A DNA stretch of 64,000 nucleotides from Diplonema japonicum (taxonomy: Eukaryota > Euglenozoa > Diplonemea > Diplonemida > Diplonemidae), in contig OZ025668.1 of assembly GCA_964019335.1 (NCBI GenBank), positions 496,001 to 560,000 on the forward strand. Reading direction: 5' to 3'. Position numbers and translations under genes: made by a program. How positions within the stretch are numbered: position 1 is the first letter of the stretch; each line of letters opens with the position of its first letter. Below, piece after piece: positions 1 through 10,005 of the stretch. Below the pieces are notes generated by a model, which saw nothing but the letters and a program-made list of their open reading frames with translations, was not told the DNA's origin and did not search any database.

Positions 1-176
1 CGACCGGGAAAAAAGATGGAATGGAGGAATATTTTATCTTTTCTTTCTGTTTTTTTTTTCTTTTCCTCCCCCTTTTTATTTTCCCTTTTGCCCCCCCCCC
101 CCCCCGTTTTCTGTTAAAATTCTCACATCGCCGGCAGCGACTGCGGTAAAACAGGAGGGGGGAGGAAGAAACCCAC

Positions 177-860
177 TCACAGCTTCTTCAATGCTTTCGT
201 AGCATCTTCCTTCTGCTGCTCTTGCTTCGCCGATACGGGACTGATCTTAGACACCTCTGTGTAGTACTTCCTTGCTTCTTCCTTGTTCTTGAGAGCCACG
301 TAGCAATCCCCGAGGAGGAGGTTGTTTGTCGGGTTGTCAGAACGGAGCTCGTAAGACTTAAGGAGGTAAGGAAGAGCAGTTTCATAAGTAGAAGAAGGAG
401 GGTCCGCAAAAAAAGTCTTGGCAAGCTGACGAGTGGTCCATGAAACAGAAGAAACACTGCAATGCCAAGCACCAATTACATGCTGGGATGTGCTGTCCTC
501 AGGGTTCAGCTCAGCAGCCTTTGTGGCCCAGTCCCTGATGGTGTAAGCTGACTTGATCTTTTCGGTGGTGCTGACAAGGTCCCCCATCTTGCCAAGAAGG
601 ACGGAGGCCCACTTGAACCCTTCAGCACAATTTCCGTGTTTCTCCATGCACACCTTCGCCTTCTCCAAACCCTCTTCAAAAAGTTTTTTCTTCTCCTCTT
701 TGTTTTCCTTCTCGCACCCGTAGTCGTAACACGCTCTGGCAAACCACCACAGTGCCTCGACATCTTCAGGGTTCTTCTCCACCACGTCCTTCGTCACCTC
801 ATACACCTCCTGGTACTTGTGAGCCTCGTACAGCTTACCAGCCGCTGCGAGAATGGACAT
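177..860 (-). CDS. RMDN1-like TPR protein
   Basis: A 227-residue protein of the RMDN (regulator of microtubule dynamics, FAM82) family. Seen: the family-typical blocks LWWFARACYD, GDLVSTTEKIKSAY, PPSSTYETALPYL and NLLLGDCYVAL in the expected order, filling the whole length as a helical TPR-type fold. There is no signal peptide or membrane segment. The ATG at 858-860 follows an A/T-rich leader and the stop is TGA. Known of the family: human RMDN1 binds microtubules, and RMDN3 (PTPIP51) tethers ER to mitochondria and moves lipids through its TPR domain. Context: it lies directly downstream of a gene whose C-terminus is the same domain, which suggests tandem duplication. The exact role here is inference. 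Confidence 0.85.
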   Translation of the reverse strand: MSILAAAGKLYEAHKYQEVYEVTKDVVEKNPEDVEALWWFARACYDYGCEKENKEEKKKLFEEGLEKAKVCMEKHGNCAEGFKWASVLLGKMGDLVSTTEKIKSAYTIRDWATKAAELNPEDSTSQHVIGAWHCSVSSVSWTTRQLAKTFFADPPSSTYETALPYLLKSYELRSDNPTNNLLLGDCYVALKNKEEARKYYTEVSKISPVSAKQEQQKEDATKALKKL

Positions 861-934
861 TATTATTTTATTTTTTTTTTAATATAGAAGAAAAAAAAAA
901 GGGGTGCTGTGTGGTGTGGGCGTACGACATAATA

Positions 935-980
<46 letters not shown>

Positions 981-1260
981 TAATGCTACATGTTTTGAGG
1001 AAGGAGGGGCGGGGGATGGGGAGAACATAATCAGATGTTACCGGTTGGTACCACGAGTAAGGGGAAACAAAAATAAAAACAAGAAAAAAAAAAAACCAAA
1101 AAAGAAAACGGGTGAGATCAGTCCGTTCACTAGACGCCTTTTCGCCCCCCCGTGTCTTTTGGCATCTACACTCTGAGCAACGACATCAGCACAGGAAAAC
1201 AACAAGAAAAAAAAAATAACAAACAACAAGATTTTTCTTTTTTTTTTTTTTTTTTTTTTT
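861..1260. other. spacer, homopolymers only
   Basis: A spacer of about 400 bases holding an A run of about 40, A-rich purine tracts and a T run of about 24 next to the stop of the following gene. I see no gene or structured RNA. Confidence 0.6.
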
Positions 1261-3693
1261 TCACCCAAGCTTCTGTTTCGCTTCCTTCTGCAGCTGTTTC
1301 TCTAAGTTTGATGATGGTGAAATACCCGCAACCTTACCGTACCAAATCGTAGCTTCTTTTTTGTTGTGCATTGCACTATAAGTATCACCAAGGAGAAGCT
1401 GGTTCGTGGGGTTTCCGGCATTAAGAGCTTCGCTGCGGAGAAGGAGGGGCAACGCATTCTCAAAAGACGAGGTCGGGGGTGTACCGAAGATGGCTTCTGC
1501 CAGCTTTCGTTGTGTCCAGGAAATGGCTGCGACATTGTAGTGCCAGGCACCAAGGACATGGAAGGACGTGGCATCGGTGGGATCGAGCTCGCAAGCTTTG
1601 TCAGCGTACTCCTTAATGAGGTAGGTGTTCTTGATCTTATCGCTGGTGCTGATCAAGTCTCCAAGGACGCCCAACAGAACAGCGGACCACTTCCAACCCC
1701 CAGCCACGCTTGGATAGTTGGTCCTGCAAGTTTTTGCCTTGGCAAGGCCCTCTTGAAACATCTTCTTCTTCTTCTCCTTTTCGTGTCCTTGCATTTCGCA
1801 ACCCATTTCGTAGCAAGAGCGGGCGTACCACCATAGCACCTCGGAGTTTTCATCTTTTAAAACAAGCTCTGTGAGCTTTGCGTGCATTTCCGGGATTTTA
1901 AGTTTTCCTTGCATATGCCGCAGGTCGCCCAGAATATCTTCATCATGTGTTGGGGTGACGGTGGAATTAACAGAATGTTGTTGGGTGTTGACCGATGCAG
2001 GGGAAGCCACACCCTCGTCCTTATCAGTGAAGAGGAAGTAAACACGGAGCTCGCAGTTTTCCTTTCCCTTCAAGTGGATCCAACTATGCATTTTGTTGAC
2101 CATCTGAACGTGCCCCGAGGCAAGGAGATCAGGCGGGTTGGTTGCAGCGTTCCAGATCTGAAGCTCCGCATTGAGTCTGTCGGGGATAAGGGGCACCTCG
2201 TAAGACACCTTCCAGCTGAGGTCCATGGAGGGCTTCGTTTTAAATTTATGCTGCTCGTTTATGAATTTCACAAACACCGGTGTGTGCAATGGTAGACCCT
2301 TAGCTTGTAATATATGCACGCGGACGCAATGTGTGGCTGCATGGTGGTGGTGGGTCGTCCCGTGGCGGTCGATAATAGTGCCCTCACGGACTCTGCCGCA
2401 GTGCTTCTCCCGCAGCCGTTCACGTTCTTCGTGGAACGCCTTCCAATCTTGAAAATCCTTGACCCCGACAGGGCGGGGCAGCGTCAACACCTTCTGGTCC
2501 ACCTCAACTTCCTCACTTTTTTTTCTGATCTTCTCATTGATCATGGCCCACGCAGTTTTCGACATTCGCACCCCGTACTGTACCCATACCTCAGGACCGT
2601 ATCTTTTTTTAATCGCGGGGTAGTTGTAGTAAATAGGAAACAGCAAGTACATGTACATCGCAGCCAGAACTGTCCCGTACCTCCAGTATTGAACAGGGAT
2701 GCCAATTACCCATACAATGGCCACACATGCAAGGGACGCGTTCAATGCCAGCGATGAAAGATCCTGCTGCTTCCACGCGAAGATCGCAAGTATAGCGTCT
2801 AAAAACGATGTTATTTCAATGCACCATATGTACGCGACCTTCATGAGCTTTTTCTGGCTGAACGGGTTCATGATGGATGACGTTGGACTGTCTATGAACT
2901 CCTTGATATCGGGAAGGGTCTTGCGGAGCCTCCATAAGGGTATTGTCGCCAAGGGCTGCAACGGGAGCGGTGCGGAAAAATCAGTTTGCGAAACCCAATG
3001 AATATTAGACGCCAACAGCCGTTTTGTTTGAAAAAGAACACCAGCGATGAAAGCTGGGAACATTGCATCCAACCCATGATTGGTATAAAAACAAAGCATA
3101 ACGATGAAAAGCAACTGGCTCGCGCATGCAAACGGTCGGTACCACATGAAGTTATCGATGACCCAAAAACCAACAACAGCGGCTCTGTAACCGTACGTGA
3201 GAAGCTTGACCGCTGCTGTTTTTAAATCGATAATGCCGATCGATGCGTTTTCAAGGTCATCTGTCACATCAGGGATGGCTAGCAACGCGGTGAGCTTTGA
3301 TGTGTTGTAGCTCCATTTTACCTTTATAACCCCGTATTTCTTCAGTCGATGCTTGTCCTTGTGCTGTTTTGATTCTAAACATTTCAATTCATATTCTCCT
3401 TCAAATTCGTTGTGGTCTCCTCCGACTTCGAAGGTGCGTTCACATAATGGGTCATCTGAGACGCCAACGTCATAGTCCATAACTACTAACTTTACTGTAT
3501 CTTTTTCGTGGTAGGCTTTGAAGTCAAAGTTTTCGTCCCAGACCGGGTGCATGGTCTTCATTCCGTGAGATGTGTGCTTCTCCTGCAGGGTGTACCCTGT
3601 TGAGAAGAATATCTTCACATACGGGTCTTCCCTTGTGGTGATGTCTGCAGATTGAATGGTGAGATGGAACACACCTAGTGGTTCTTCTTGCAT
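1261..3693 (-). CDS. C2 - membrane - C2 - RMDN fusion protein
   Basis: An 810-residue protein that appears to join two known modules. Residues about 1-130 are a C2-like domain (EDPYVKIFFS, then HPVWDENFDF and VVMDYDVG). Residues about 160-225 and 295-360 are paired hydrophobic segments resembling the membrane hairpins of MCTP-type ER proteins. Residues about 455-560 are a second, degenerate C2-like region (VRVHILQAKGLPL). Residues about 590-810 are an RMDN domain (LWWYARSCYEMGC, GDLISTSDKIKNTY, PPTSSFENALPLLL). Known: MCTP proteins sit in the ER and contact other membranes through C2 domains, and RMDN3/PTPIP51 is an ER-mitochondria lipid-transfer tether. Inference: an ER-anchored contact-site protein. 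The frame is open throughout with no intron needed; the ATG is at 3691-3693. Upstream on the coding strand is a T-rich tract ending CAG and then a purine-rich leader. Confidence 0.8.
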   Translation of the reverse strand: MQEEPLGVFHLTIQSADITTREDPYVKIFFSTGYTLQEKHTSHGMKTMHPVWDENFDFKAYHEKDTVKLVVMDYDVGVSDDPLCERTFEVGGDHNEFEGEYELKCLESKQHKDKHRLKKYGVIKVKWSYNTSKLTALLAIPDVTDDLENASIGIIDLKTAAVKLLTYGYRAAVVGFWVIDNFMWYRPFACASQLLFIVMLCFYTNHGLDAMFPAFIAGVLFQTKRLLASNIHWVSQTDFSAPLPLQPLATIPLWRLRKTLPDIKEFIDSPTSSIMNPFSQKKLMKVAYIWCIEITSFLDAILAIFAWKQQDLSSLALNASLACVAIVWVIGIPVQYWRYGTVLAAMYMYLLFPIYYNYPAIKKRYGPEVWVQYGVRMSKTAWAMINEKIRKKSEEVEVDQKVLTLPRPVGVKDFQDWKAFHEERERLREKHCGRVREGTIIDRHGTTHHHHAATHCVRVHILQAKGLPLHTPVFVKFINEQHKFKTKPSMDLSWKVSYEVPLIPDRLNAELQIWNAATNPPDLLASGHVQMVNKMHSWIHLKGKENCELRVYFLFTDKDEGVASPASVNTQQHSVNSTVTPTHDEDILGDLRHMQGKLKIPEMHAKLTELVLKDENSEVLWWYARSCYEMGCEMQGHEKEKKKKMFQEGLAKAKTCRTNYPSVAGGWKWSAVLLGVLGDLISTSDKIKNTYLIKEYADKACELDPTDATSFHVLGAWHYNVAAISWTQRKLAEAIFGTPPTSSFENALPLLLRSEALNAGNPTNQLLLGDTYSAMHNKKEATIWYGKVAGISPSSNLEKQLQKEAKQKLG

Positions 3694-5144
3694 TTTTTCT
3701 TCTTTCCCCCCCCCCCCTTTTTCCGCCCCCCCCCTTCTCCCACCTTTGTTTTTTTTTGTTCTTTCTTTTTTTCCCTCCCTGAAAAAAATAAAAAAACGAT
3801 TTTTTTATGGAAAAAAAATAAAAAGACTTTTGAGGGAATTTGGGGCGGGGGGGGGGGGGGGGATTCAACAAAAATATAAGAAAAAAATGTGTTTTGGTGG
3901 GGGGGGGGTATTTTTTTGTTTCATTTTAGTTTTTTTTTAAAGGGTGGACGGGTGGAGGGGAAAAAAAAGAAAAATAATTTGGGGGGGGGAAGGGGATGGG
4001 GGTAAGGAAAAAAGGGGGGTAGGACATGGGTTGGGTGGAGCAAAAAAAAAAAAAAAAACTGACTTTACCACTTTATTATTATTTTTTTTTTTGATACTCA
4101 TACACTGTGTCTACTCCCTAAGAACACTTTTGTACCTTCTTATTATTAATTTACATACTCGCCACAAGGCTCTATGTTATAATTTATTTTTTAAAACTTC
4201 CTCTTGTTTTGTTTTTCTTATTTTCTTTTGTTTTGTTTTGTTTTTTTTTTTTTTCCCTACACTTTCTTCGGCTGCTCAGCAGAGAGCTCGTTCTTTTTTT
4301 TTTGGGGCCTGGAAGGTCTGGTACTGAATTCTTTTTCTGGATGAAAATTTTTATCACACTTCCAACCGCCCCCTTCTTTGGGATTTTTTTTTTTTTTCCG
4401 GCTTCATACAAACCCCCTTATGTGTAAGCGCGCAGTGCTCTTCTTGTAAAAAAACAAAAAAAAAGGAGCAAAATGCAACATTTACTGGAAGTCTCTGTAA
4501 AACACTTCATTTTTTTTGATAAAAAAAACCACTGTGATGTACAATTTTTTTTTTTTTGTTTTTCTTTTTTATTTTTACACTTGGTGATGTGGCTTTTTTT
4601 TTCTTTTTTTTTTCTTCCACTGGTGACTGGGTACTAAAAAAAATAGTAATACCTCTGTTCTTCTTTTTTTTTTTTCCATTCAATTTTTTTTTTCTCCTCG
4701 GTTTCTTCTACTCTTTCATTGGGTTCCCTCTTTCTCAGCCTTTTATTTTTGTTTTTGTTGTTTTGCCCCTTTTCCTTTCATCTCTTGCCTCCCAAAGAAC
4801 ATGTTCGAGAAGAGGTGAAACTTGAGAGGGGGAATAATAAAAAATAAAAGAGAAAGAAAGACAAAAGAGAAGATCCAAAGAATATGGATTAAAAAAAAAT
4901 AAAGATATGAGATATTAGCGAGAAAAAAAAACTATTTTTTTAATGTGTAGCAAAAAAAAAAAAAGAGACTTTTTTTTTTCTTCCCTACACACTTTGTTCT
5001 TTTTTTTTTTCTTCCCCCTCTTCTTCCTCCTCAGTAGGGGAAAAAAGAAGAGAGAGGAAAAAAAAAAAGGTTAATGGCCCAAAGAAGGGTGCGAAATTTT
5101 CTTTTAAACAAAACCGTTGGTGCATACGGCATAAATGCCAGTGT

Positions 5145-5176
<32 letters not shown>

Positions 5177-5588
5177 CCCTTCTTCCTTTAAAAGAGTTAG
5201 AACTCCTGCTTAAAAAAAAAAAAAAAAGGGAAAAGGGGGTGGGCTTATTTTTTTTTTTTTTCAACGTCATCTGCTTCACGTGGAGTGAGTCAATGGGCAC
5301 ATTTGGGTGAAAAATGGGGGCAAACATACAAAAGAAATAGGGGAAGGGGAGGCTTAAAAAAATGACAAATAAAATTGGGGGGGGGGGGAGTAAGATATAA
5401 TAAAGAGAAAAAAACGAGGGGAATGAGGTGATAGGCGGGAGCGAATGGGAATAAAGAAAGAAGACGTTTAAGAAATGAGGGGGAGAAAGAAAAGAAAAAA
5501 ATGACTAGACTTATGTTCGTTTCCTGAACACGATGCCTTGTTAAAAAAAAAGGGAGAAGGGGGTGTGAAAAAGCAAAAGAGTGTGGGG
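3694..5588. other. long homopolymer-rich spacer
   Basis: About 1.9 kb of alternating T, A, G and C runs. Two short coding-like shards occur on the minus strand near 5080-5130 (MPYAPTVLFKRKF) and 5255-5327 (MFAPIFHPNVPID), separated by poly-A. They could be exons of a small unresolved gene, but I cannot connect them by good splice sites. Nothing else is supported. Confidence 0.4.
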
Positions 5589-5788
5589 NNNNNNNNNNNN
5601 NNNNNNNNNNNNNNNNNNNNNNNNNNNNNNNNNNNNNNNNNNNNNNNNNNNNNNNNNNNNNNNNNNNNNNNNNNNNNNNNNNNNNNNNNNNNNNNNNNNN
5701 NNNNNNNNNNNNNNNNNNNNNNNNNNNNNNNNNNNNNNNNNNNNNNNNNNNNNNNNNNNNNNNNNNNNNNNNNNNNNNNNNNNNNNNN
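5589..5788. other. assembly gap (200 N)
   Basis: Exactly 200 N. The round number implies unknown true size. It lies 89 bases downstream of the annotated stop of the CCCH zinc-finger gene, so the true 3' end of that gene may be hidden here. Confidence 0.99.
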
Positions 5789-5877
5789 CAGGAGAAGGAG
5801 CAGGTGCAGGTGAGGATGGCGCCTCGTTGGGGGTGCCATTTTCCTGGGTCTTGGTCTCTTCGACTTGACTGGTTTTT

Positions 5878-7086
5878 TCAGTCCTTTGTTTGTTTGTTAG
5901 TTCGTGTTTCCCCCCCTCTTCCATACCGGCTAGCAAACCCTTCCCCGTTCCCATTGTGCTGAGAGTAAGCATGGGCCCTGTCCTGGGGGTACTCGTGGTA
6001 CCCCTCATGGGGGTAGTACTCATGCTGAGGGTACTCGTCATAAGGCCCATACCCGTTGTGGGGCTGGTAGTACTCCTCGTACTGCGGGTGGTACCCGTTC
6101 ATGTGGTGCCTGTAGTGCATGTGGTCACCCTGGCCCATCATCCCATTCTGGTGGTCGCGGTAGCCACGGTACTCGCCGTTGGTCTTGTCGCTGGTCTGCA
6201 TCACCTGCTCGAAGAACTTCTCCTTGAGGTGCTCAGGGACATGGATGTTCGACGGCTGGTCGCTGCCGTCCATCTGGTGCGAGAAGGGGCACGACTCACC
6301 CTTAGAGCATGCACCCGTCGGGAAGTACCTGCACGGCACCTTGCCGTTCTCGCTGCTGCCGTTCGCTGGCAGAGGGGGCGCGGAGGGTGCGGGGGGGCGG
6401 GTGCCCTGGACCATCCTGTCCTGGTGCTCTAGGGGCACGTCACGCTGGTCAACGTCACGCATTCTGTGGGGCATGTCCTGCATGGGGTAAGCCTTGTGGT
6501 GGTGGTGGTGGTGGTGATGGTGGTGGTGCGCGTGGTGGGCATGGTGGTGGTGGTGGTGGTGGTGATGGTGCGCGTGGTGGTGGTGGTGATGGTGGTGGTG
6601 CGCGTGATGGTGGTGGTGGTGGTGGTGGTGCGGGTGGTGCTGGGGCTGGTCCCTACCACCCCTCCAGGGCATCATGGGACCTCCCATGTGAGACTGGTAG
6701 GCTCTAGGGGGCAGCCTGGCGTACGACCACGGCCTGGAGGGAGGCGGGACGGGCCTGTTCATCCTCTGGCTTGCGATGGCCTGACTCGGCATGGGAGGGG
6801 GAGGGGGCTGGGAAGAGTTGTTGCCGTCCTGGAATCGCGGAAGAGGGGGAAGGTCTCTGGGTCTTTCATTGGTGGGCAGTGCCTCATACTCCTCAACGTG
6901 CCAGTACACACACCCACCGTTGAACCTGCAGTCCTCAAGCCTTGTGTGCCTGCACCATTTAGGCTTCTTTGCTACGTTTACCTCCTGCGGTGCGATATTC
7001 CCCAACTGCTCAGGGTGGTTGAACTTGCACTTCTCCCCCAACCTGCACCTACCCCTATGCCAATGCCTGCACACGGACTGGTCCAT
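5878..7086 (-). CDS. triple CCCH zinc-finger, polyhistidine protein
   Basis: A 402-residue probable RNA-binding protein. Three C-x7-C-x5-C-x3-H fingers are visible: at residue 6 (CRHWHRGRC then CKFNH), near residue 45 (CRHTRLEDC then CVYWH) and near residue 250 (CRYFPTGAC then CPFSH). Between fingers two and three is a proline-rich part and a histidine-rich stretch of about 50 residues, encoded by GTG/CAC-type triplet repeats on 6490-6640. The C-terminus is rich in Gly, Tyr, His and Pro. CCCH proteins of this type usually bind mRNA; the target is unknown. Oddity: shortly before the stop is a run of seven G, and one base less there opens a coding-like frame running into the gap, so the C-terminus is doubtful. 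The ATG is at 7084-7086, after an A-rich leader. Confidence 0.8.
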   Translation of the reverse strand: MDQSVCRHWHRGRCRLGEKCKFNHPEQLGNIAPQEVNVAKKPKWCRHTRLEDCRFNGGCVYWHVEEYEALPTNERPRDLPPLPRFQDGNNSSQPPPPPMPSQAIASQRMNRPVPPPSRPWSYARLPPRAYQSHMGGPMMPWRGGRDQPQHHPHHHHHHHHHAHHHHHHHHHAHHHHHHHHHHAHHAHHHHHHHHHHHKAYPMQDMPHRMRDVDQRDVPLEHQDRMVQGTRPPAPSAPPLPANGSSENGKVPCRYFPTGACSKGESCPFSHQMDGSDQPSNIHVPEHLKEKFFEQVMQTSDKTNGEYRGYRDHQNGMMGQGDHMHYRHHMNGYHPQYEEYYQPHNGYGPYDEYPQHEYYPHEGYHEYPQDRAHAYSQHNGNGEGFASRYGRGGETRTNKQTKD

Positions 7087-7524
7087 TTTAGAGTTTTTTT
7101 TCTTTTTTTTTTTTTTTTTTCTTACCCTTGGAGTGCGGCAACCTCACTAAATGATGTCTGTGAGGTGATATGTCTTATGGTGGTTCGGGCAGCAGGAGAA
7201 AGAAAGTAAAATAAAATATGAAAAAAAATAAAATAAAAAATAAAAACGATAATGAACATACACCCTTAGGACAGGGCAGCACACAAACAAAAAGAATACA
7301 CAACACACAACAGCAAAAGGGAGGCAAGGGGGACAAAAGGGACAAAGGGGGAATACAAACTAGCAGAATTTACTTTCGTTTTTTTTTTTTTTTTTTTTTA
7401 AAGGGAGCTGATCACAAAGGGGTACTAGGGAGGTGATTATGTATTGTTTTAAAATTCTGAGTAAAGAGAAAAGGGTTCGAAAAAGAAAGGGAACTTGAGA
7501 GTACCGGGGAAGAAAAAGTAATAA

Positions 7525-7557
<33 letters not shown>

Positions 7558-7849
7558 ACAATTTTGGAAAGAAAAGAACGTGTCTCTGGCGAACTGGTAA
7601 AAGTACTGTAAAAGAGCCCCCTCTTTGTTCCGCCCCTTCCTTGGGGCACTTGAGGAAGATAGAAAACAAGACTGGCTTGACTATAGGGGTAGACACAAGA
7701 AATAAGAAAGGGGGGAAAAAAAAAGAAGGAAAAAAAAAAAACAGCAACAGTAAAACAAATAAATGGCCTGTCTTGTTGTTTCTCTTTTTTTATTCTTTCC
7801 TTTTTTTTTTCCCTTCTTCCCCCCTTCTTTAATCCCCTCTACCAGTATT

Positions 7850-7880
<31 letters not shown>

Positions 7881-8127
7881 AAGAAATACCCAAAACGAGG
7901 ACAGAGAAAAAAAAATACCCTATGTTCGTTCCCTAGTTTTTTTCTTTTTCCTTTTCTTTTTTTTTTTTTTTTTTTTTTTTTTTCCTTCTTCTTTTCTTTT
8001 AGTTCTTAATCCCCTCCCTCATCCCTTTGAAGGGATGAAAAGCAAATTCACGGAAGGGAAAGTAGCATGAGCGCAACGACTAGCAAAAAAAAAGAAGAAA
8101 GAAAAAAAAAAACCGAGTTCAATTAGT
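7087..8127. other. homopolymer-rich spacer
   Basis: About 1 kb of spacer with A and T runs of 20-40 bases and purine tracts (for example 7525-7557 and 7950-7983). No ORF with coding character and no structured element were seen. Confidence 0.6.
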
Positions 8128-9909
8128 TCAGTAGGCAGGTTGATACCGACGGTATTGATAAGGCGATCTAAGATTTTTTTTTTTTCCCCAAAAAAATTCT
8201 CTCCCACACCTGTTCCTATTGTGAGGGGAAGCCCTTCGCCCTAGTGGAGACTGGGATCGAGCAGGTAGGGTCCATTGCGTTGTGTTCGTAACAGAATTAT
8301 AATAATAAGGCGTTCCTTGGGCAGTGTAAAAGATCTGCCAATGAGAAGGAAGACGGGGTTTGTACGCAGCTGTCTCTGTGTTCTGTATCTCGTCGAGCCG
8401 CTGCATGAGGAGCGCGTGGCGGGAGGCCGGGGGTGGCGACGAAGAGCGGGAGGATCGTCCCTGCCATCTACTGCTCTCATGGTAGTCTTGGGCCCTTGCA
8501 GCCTCCCACCTCCTGTCCCACTCAGGGTCATTGTGGCCGTCCATCTGCGCCACTTCCATCCACCTCTTCTCCAAGTCTTGTTCCCTCCTTGCAGCCCTCT
8601 CGTCGTAGTTGTGCAGCACAGGAGGGTACTGCTCTTGGTACTCTTGATGCTGCTCCGCGTACCGCAGCTGCTGGGGCTCGTGCTGTGGTTTTTGCTGGTT
8701 TTGTTGCATTTTCGTCTTTTCCACTTCAGCCATAATCCTCTTCCTCGCACCCAAAGCTGTCACTCCCACCTCCACCAGCTCCTTCTCCGTAATGTTCAGC
8801 AAGCTCTCCAAGTCAAAGTCCGCCTCTTCGAACAGCCCTTCGTATTTCTCCAATCCTATCCTCTCCAGAAGGTCCTGCACAGGGCGGAAGGCCGCATCCT
8901 GTCGCTTTGACTTCCGCCCGAAACCCTTCTCGATGTAGTCTATGAGCCCGGACACCTCAAGCATCCCGTTTGCCGCCGAGCTCTGCGTGTTCCTCCCTGC
9001 CCACCTTGTAATCGGTGACCTCGACCTCTCTTGGCCCAAGCCCCGCAGGTACTCCCTCTCCCCGGTGCCCTTGGTTGAGAGCTCAGAGATCAATGCTCCG
9101 AGCACCCCCTGCGACCCCTTGACCGACCCCAGCCCGCTGAGCTCCTCAACAAAAGCCGCTACGGCACTGCCGCCAACATCACTCGATTCTTTTGCATCGC
9201 TGATGCGGCTGGGCGTCGGAGGTGCCTTGACCTTAAGTGGGGCTATCTCAGGGGACTTGGGGCTGGCAACAGATTGCACACTAGCAGAAGTAGGCAATTC
9301 TTGTTTAGGGGCCGGGGCAACAGGAACAGGAGACGGGACGGGAACGGGTGTGGGAGGGGCAGGGGTGGGAGGAGCTGGGGCGGCAGGAGCTGGAGTGGGT
9401 GCAGGGGGAGGGGACTTCACAGAGGGCTCTGCTGGGGGAGGCACTGGCGCTGCTGGTGTAGGCGGTGGAGGTGGCTGTTTCACGGGCGGCTCTGCTGGGG
9501 GAGTGGGAGCAGGAGGCTCAGGCGCTGGGGGCGTAGGAGCAGGCGGCGGCGCAGGAGTAGGAGTAGGAGTTGGTTTAGGTGGTTCAACCTTCGGGGACGC
9601 CGCCTTGGGAGGCGCAGGGGTGTTCGGGGGTGCTCCCTTCTTCTTCACGTAAATGAAGAACTTGTCCTCTACGCCATGCGCGTCCCACGACTTCTTCGTG
9701 TCCATCTTCTTATCAAGCATCAACGTCTTTGGATCGGTTGTCTTCCCCGCAGCCTTCTGGTCTGCGACGGTCCAGAGATCCCCCGTTTTGAAGTTGGTCT
9801 TTGTTAAGATGTTTTTAAGAGCGGCGGTGATAGGCTTGCCGAGCACTACGGACTGCAGGATCCTGTCCTTGTGGCTCGCGGTATCGCTAAGTACCTTGAC
9901 GATCGGCAT
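8128..9909 (-). CDS. SAM and WW domain protein, proline-rich
   Basis: A roughly 580-residue adaptor-like protein. Order: an N-terminal region of about 100 residues of unknown fold beginning MPIVKVLSDTASHK, a long Pro/Ala/Thr-rich linker, a SAM domain (LLERIGLEKYEGLF, then LGARKRIMAEVEK), a coiled Gln-rich stretch, and a WW domain near the C-terminus (LPSHWQIFYTAQGT, YYYNSVTNTTQW, LP). SAM domains oligomerise or bind RNA or proteins; WW domains bind proline motifs, which this protein itself contains. A 42-base GT-AG intron at 8168-8209 fits; it is a multiple of three without a stop, so both spliced and retained forms are open, and both end RSPYQYRRYQPAY. I chose the ATG at 9907-9909 because the upstream extension has no ATG and begins within a CAG acceptor-like site at 9944. 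Confidence 0.75.
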   Translation of the reverse strand: MPIVKVLSDTASHKDRILQSVVLGKPITAALKNILTKTNFKTGDLWTVADQKAAGKTTDPKTLMLDKKMDTKKSWDAHGVEDKFFIYVKKKGAPPNTPAPPKAASPKVEPPKPTPTPTPAPPPAPTPPAPEPPAPTPPAEPPVKQPPPPPTPAAPVPPPAEPSVKSPPPAPTPAPAAPAPPTPAPPTPVPVPSPVPVAPAPKQELPTSASVQSVASPKSPEIAPLKVKAPPTPSRISDAKESSDVGGSAVAAFVEELSGLGSVKGSQGVLGALISELSTKGTGEREYLRGLGQERSRSPITRWAGRNTQSSAANGMLEVSGLIDYIEKGFGRKSKRQDAAFRPVQDLLERIGLEKYEGLFEEADFDLESLLNITEKELVEVGVTALGARKRIMAEVEKTKMQQNQQKPQHEPQQLRYAEQHQEYQEQYPPVLHNYDERAARREQDLEKRWMEVAQMDGHNDPEWDRRWEAARAQDYHESSRWQGRSSRSSSPPPASRHALLMQRLDEIQNTETAAYKPRLPSHWQIFYTAQGTPYYYNSVTNTTQWTLPARSQSPLGRRASPHNRNRCGREFFWGKKKNLRSPYQYRRYQPAY

Positions 9910-10005
9910 GGTTGCGGGTTTGTGCCCCGGTCTCCACCAGGCCCTGGGAAACAAAATTTTGTATTTTTGAAACAGAAAAAAAAGGGGGGGGGGGAAGAGA
10001 AGAAC
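9910..10005 (-). promoter_or_regulatory. 96-base junction with pyrimidine tract and AG acceptor
   Basis: Read on the coding strand, the stop of the upstream gene is followed by a C/T tract of about 25 bases and then TTTCCCAG ending at 9944, 34 bases before the next ATG. The space is too short for an ordinary terminator plus promoter. It looks like an mRNA 5'-end acceptor for trans-splicing or a 5'-UTR intron end. Confidence 0.5.

Noticed and set aside
5538-6050. ORFs spanning the first N gap
   Set aside because: They consist mostly of unknown residues and cannot be judged.
6309-7209. Plus-strand Gly/Val-rich ORFs opposite the CCCH gene
   Set aside because: They are the complement of the histidine repeat and show no domain; the minus frame has three perfect CCCH fingers.
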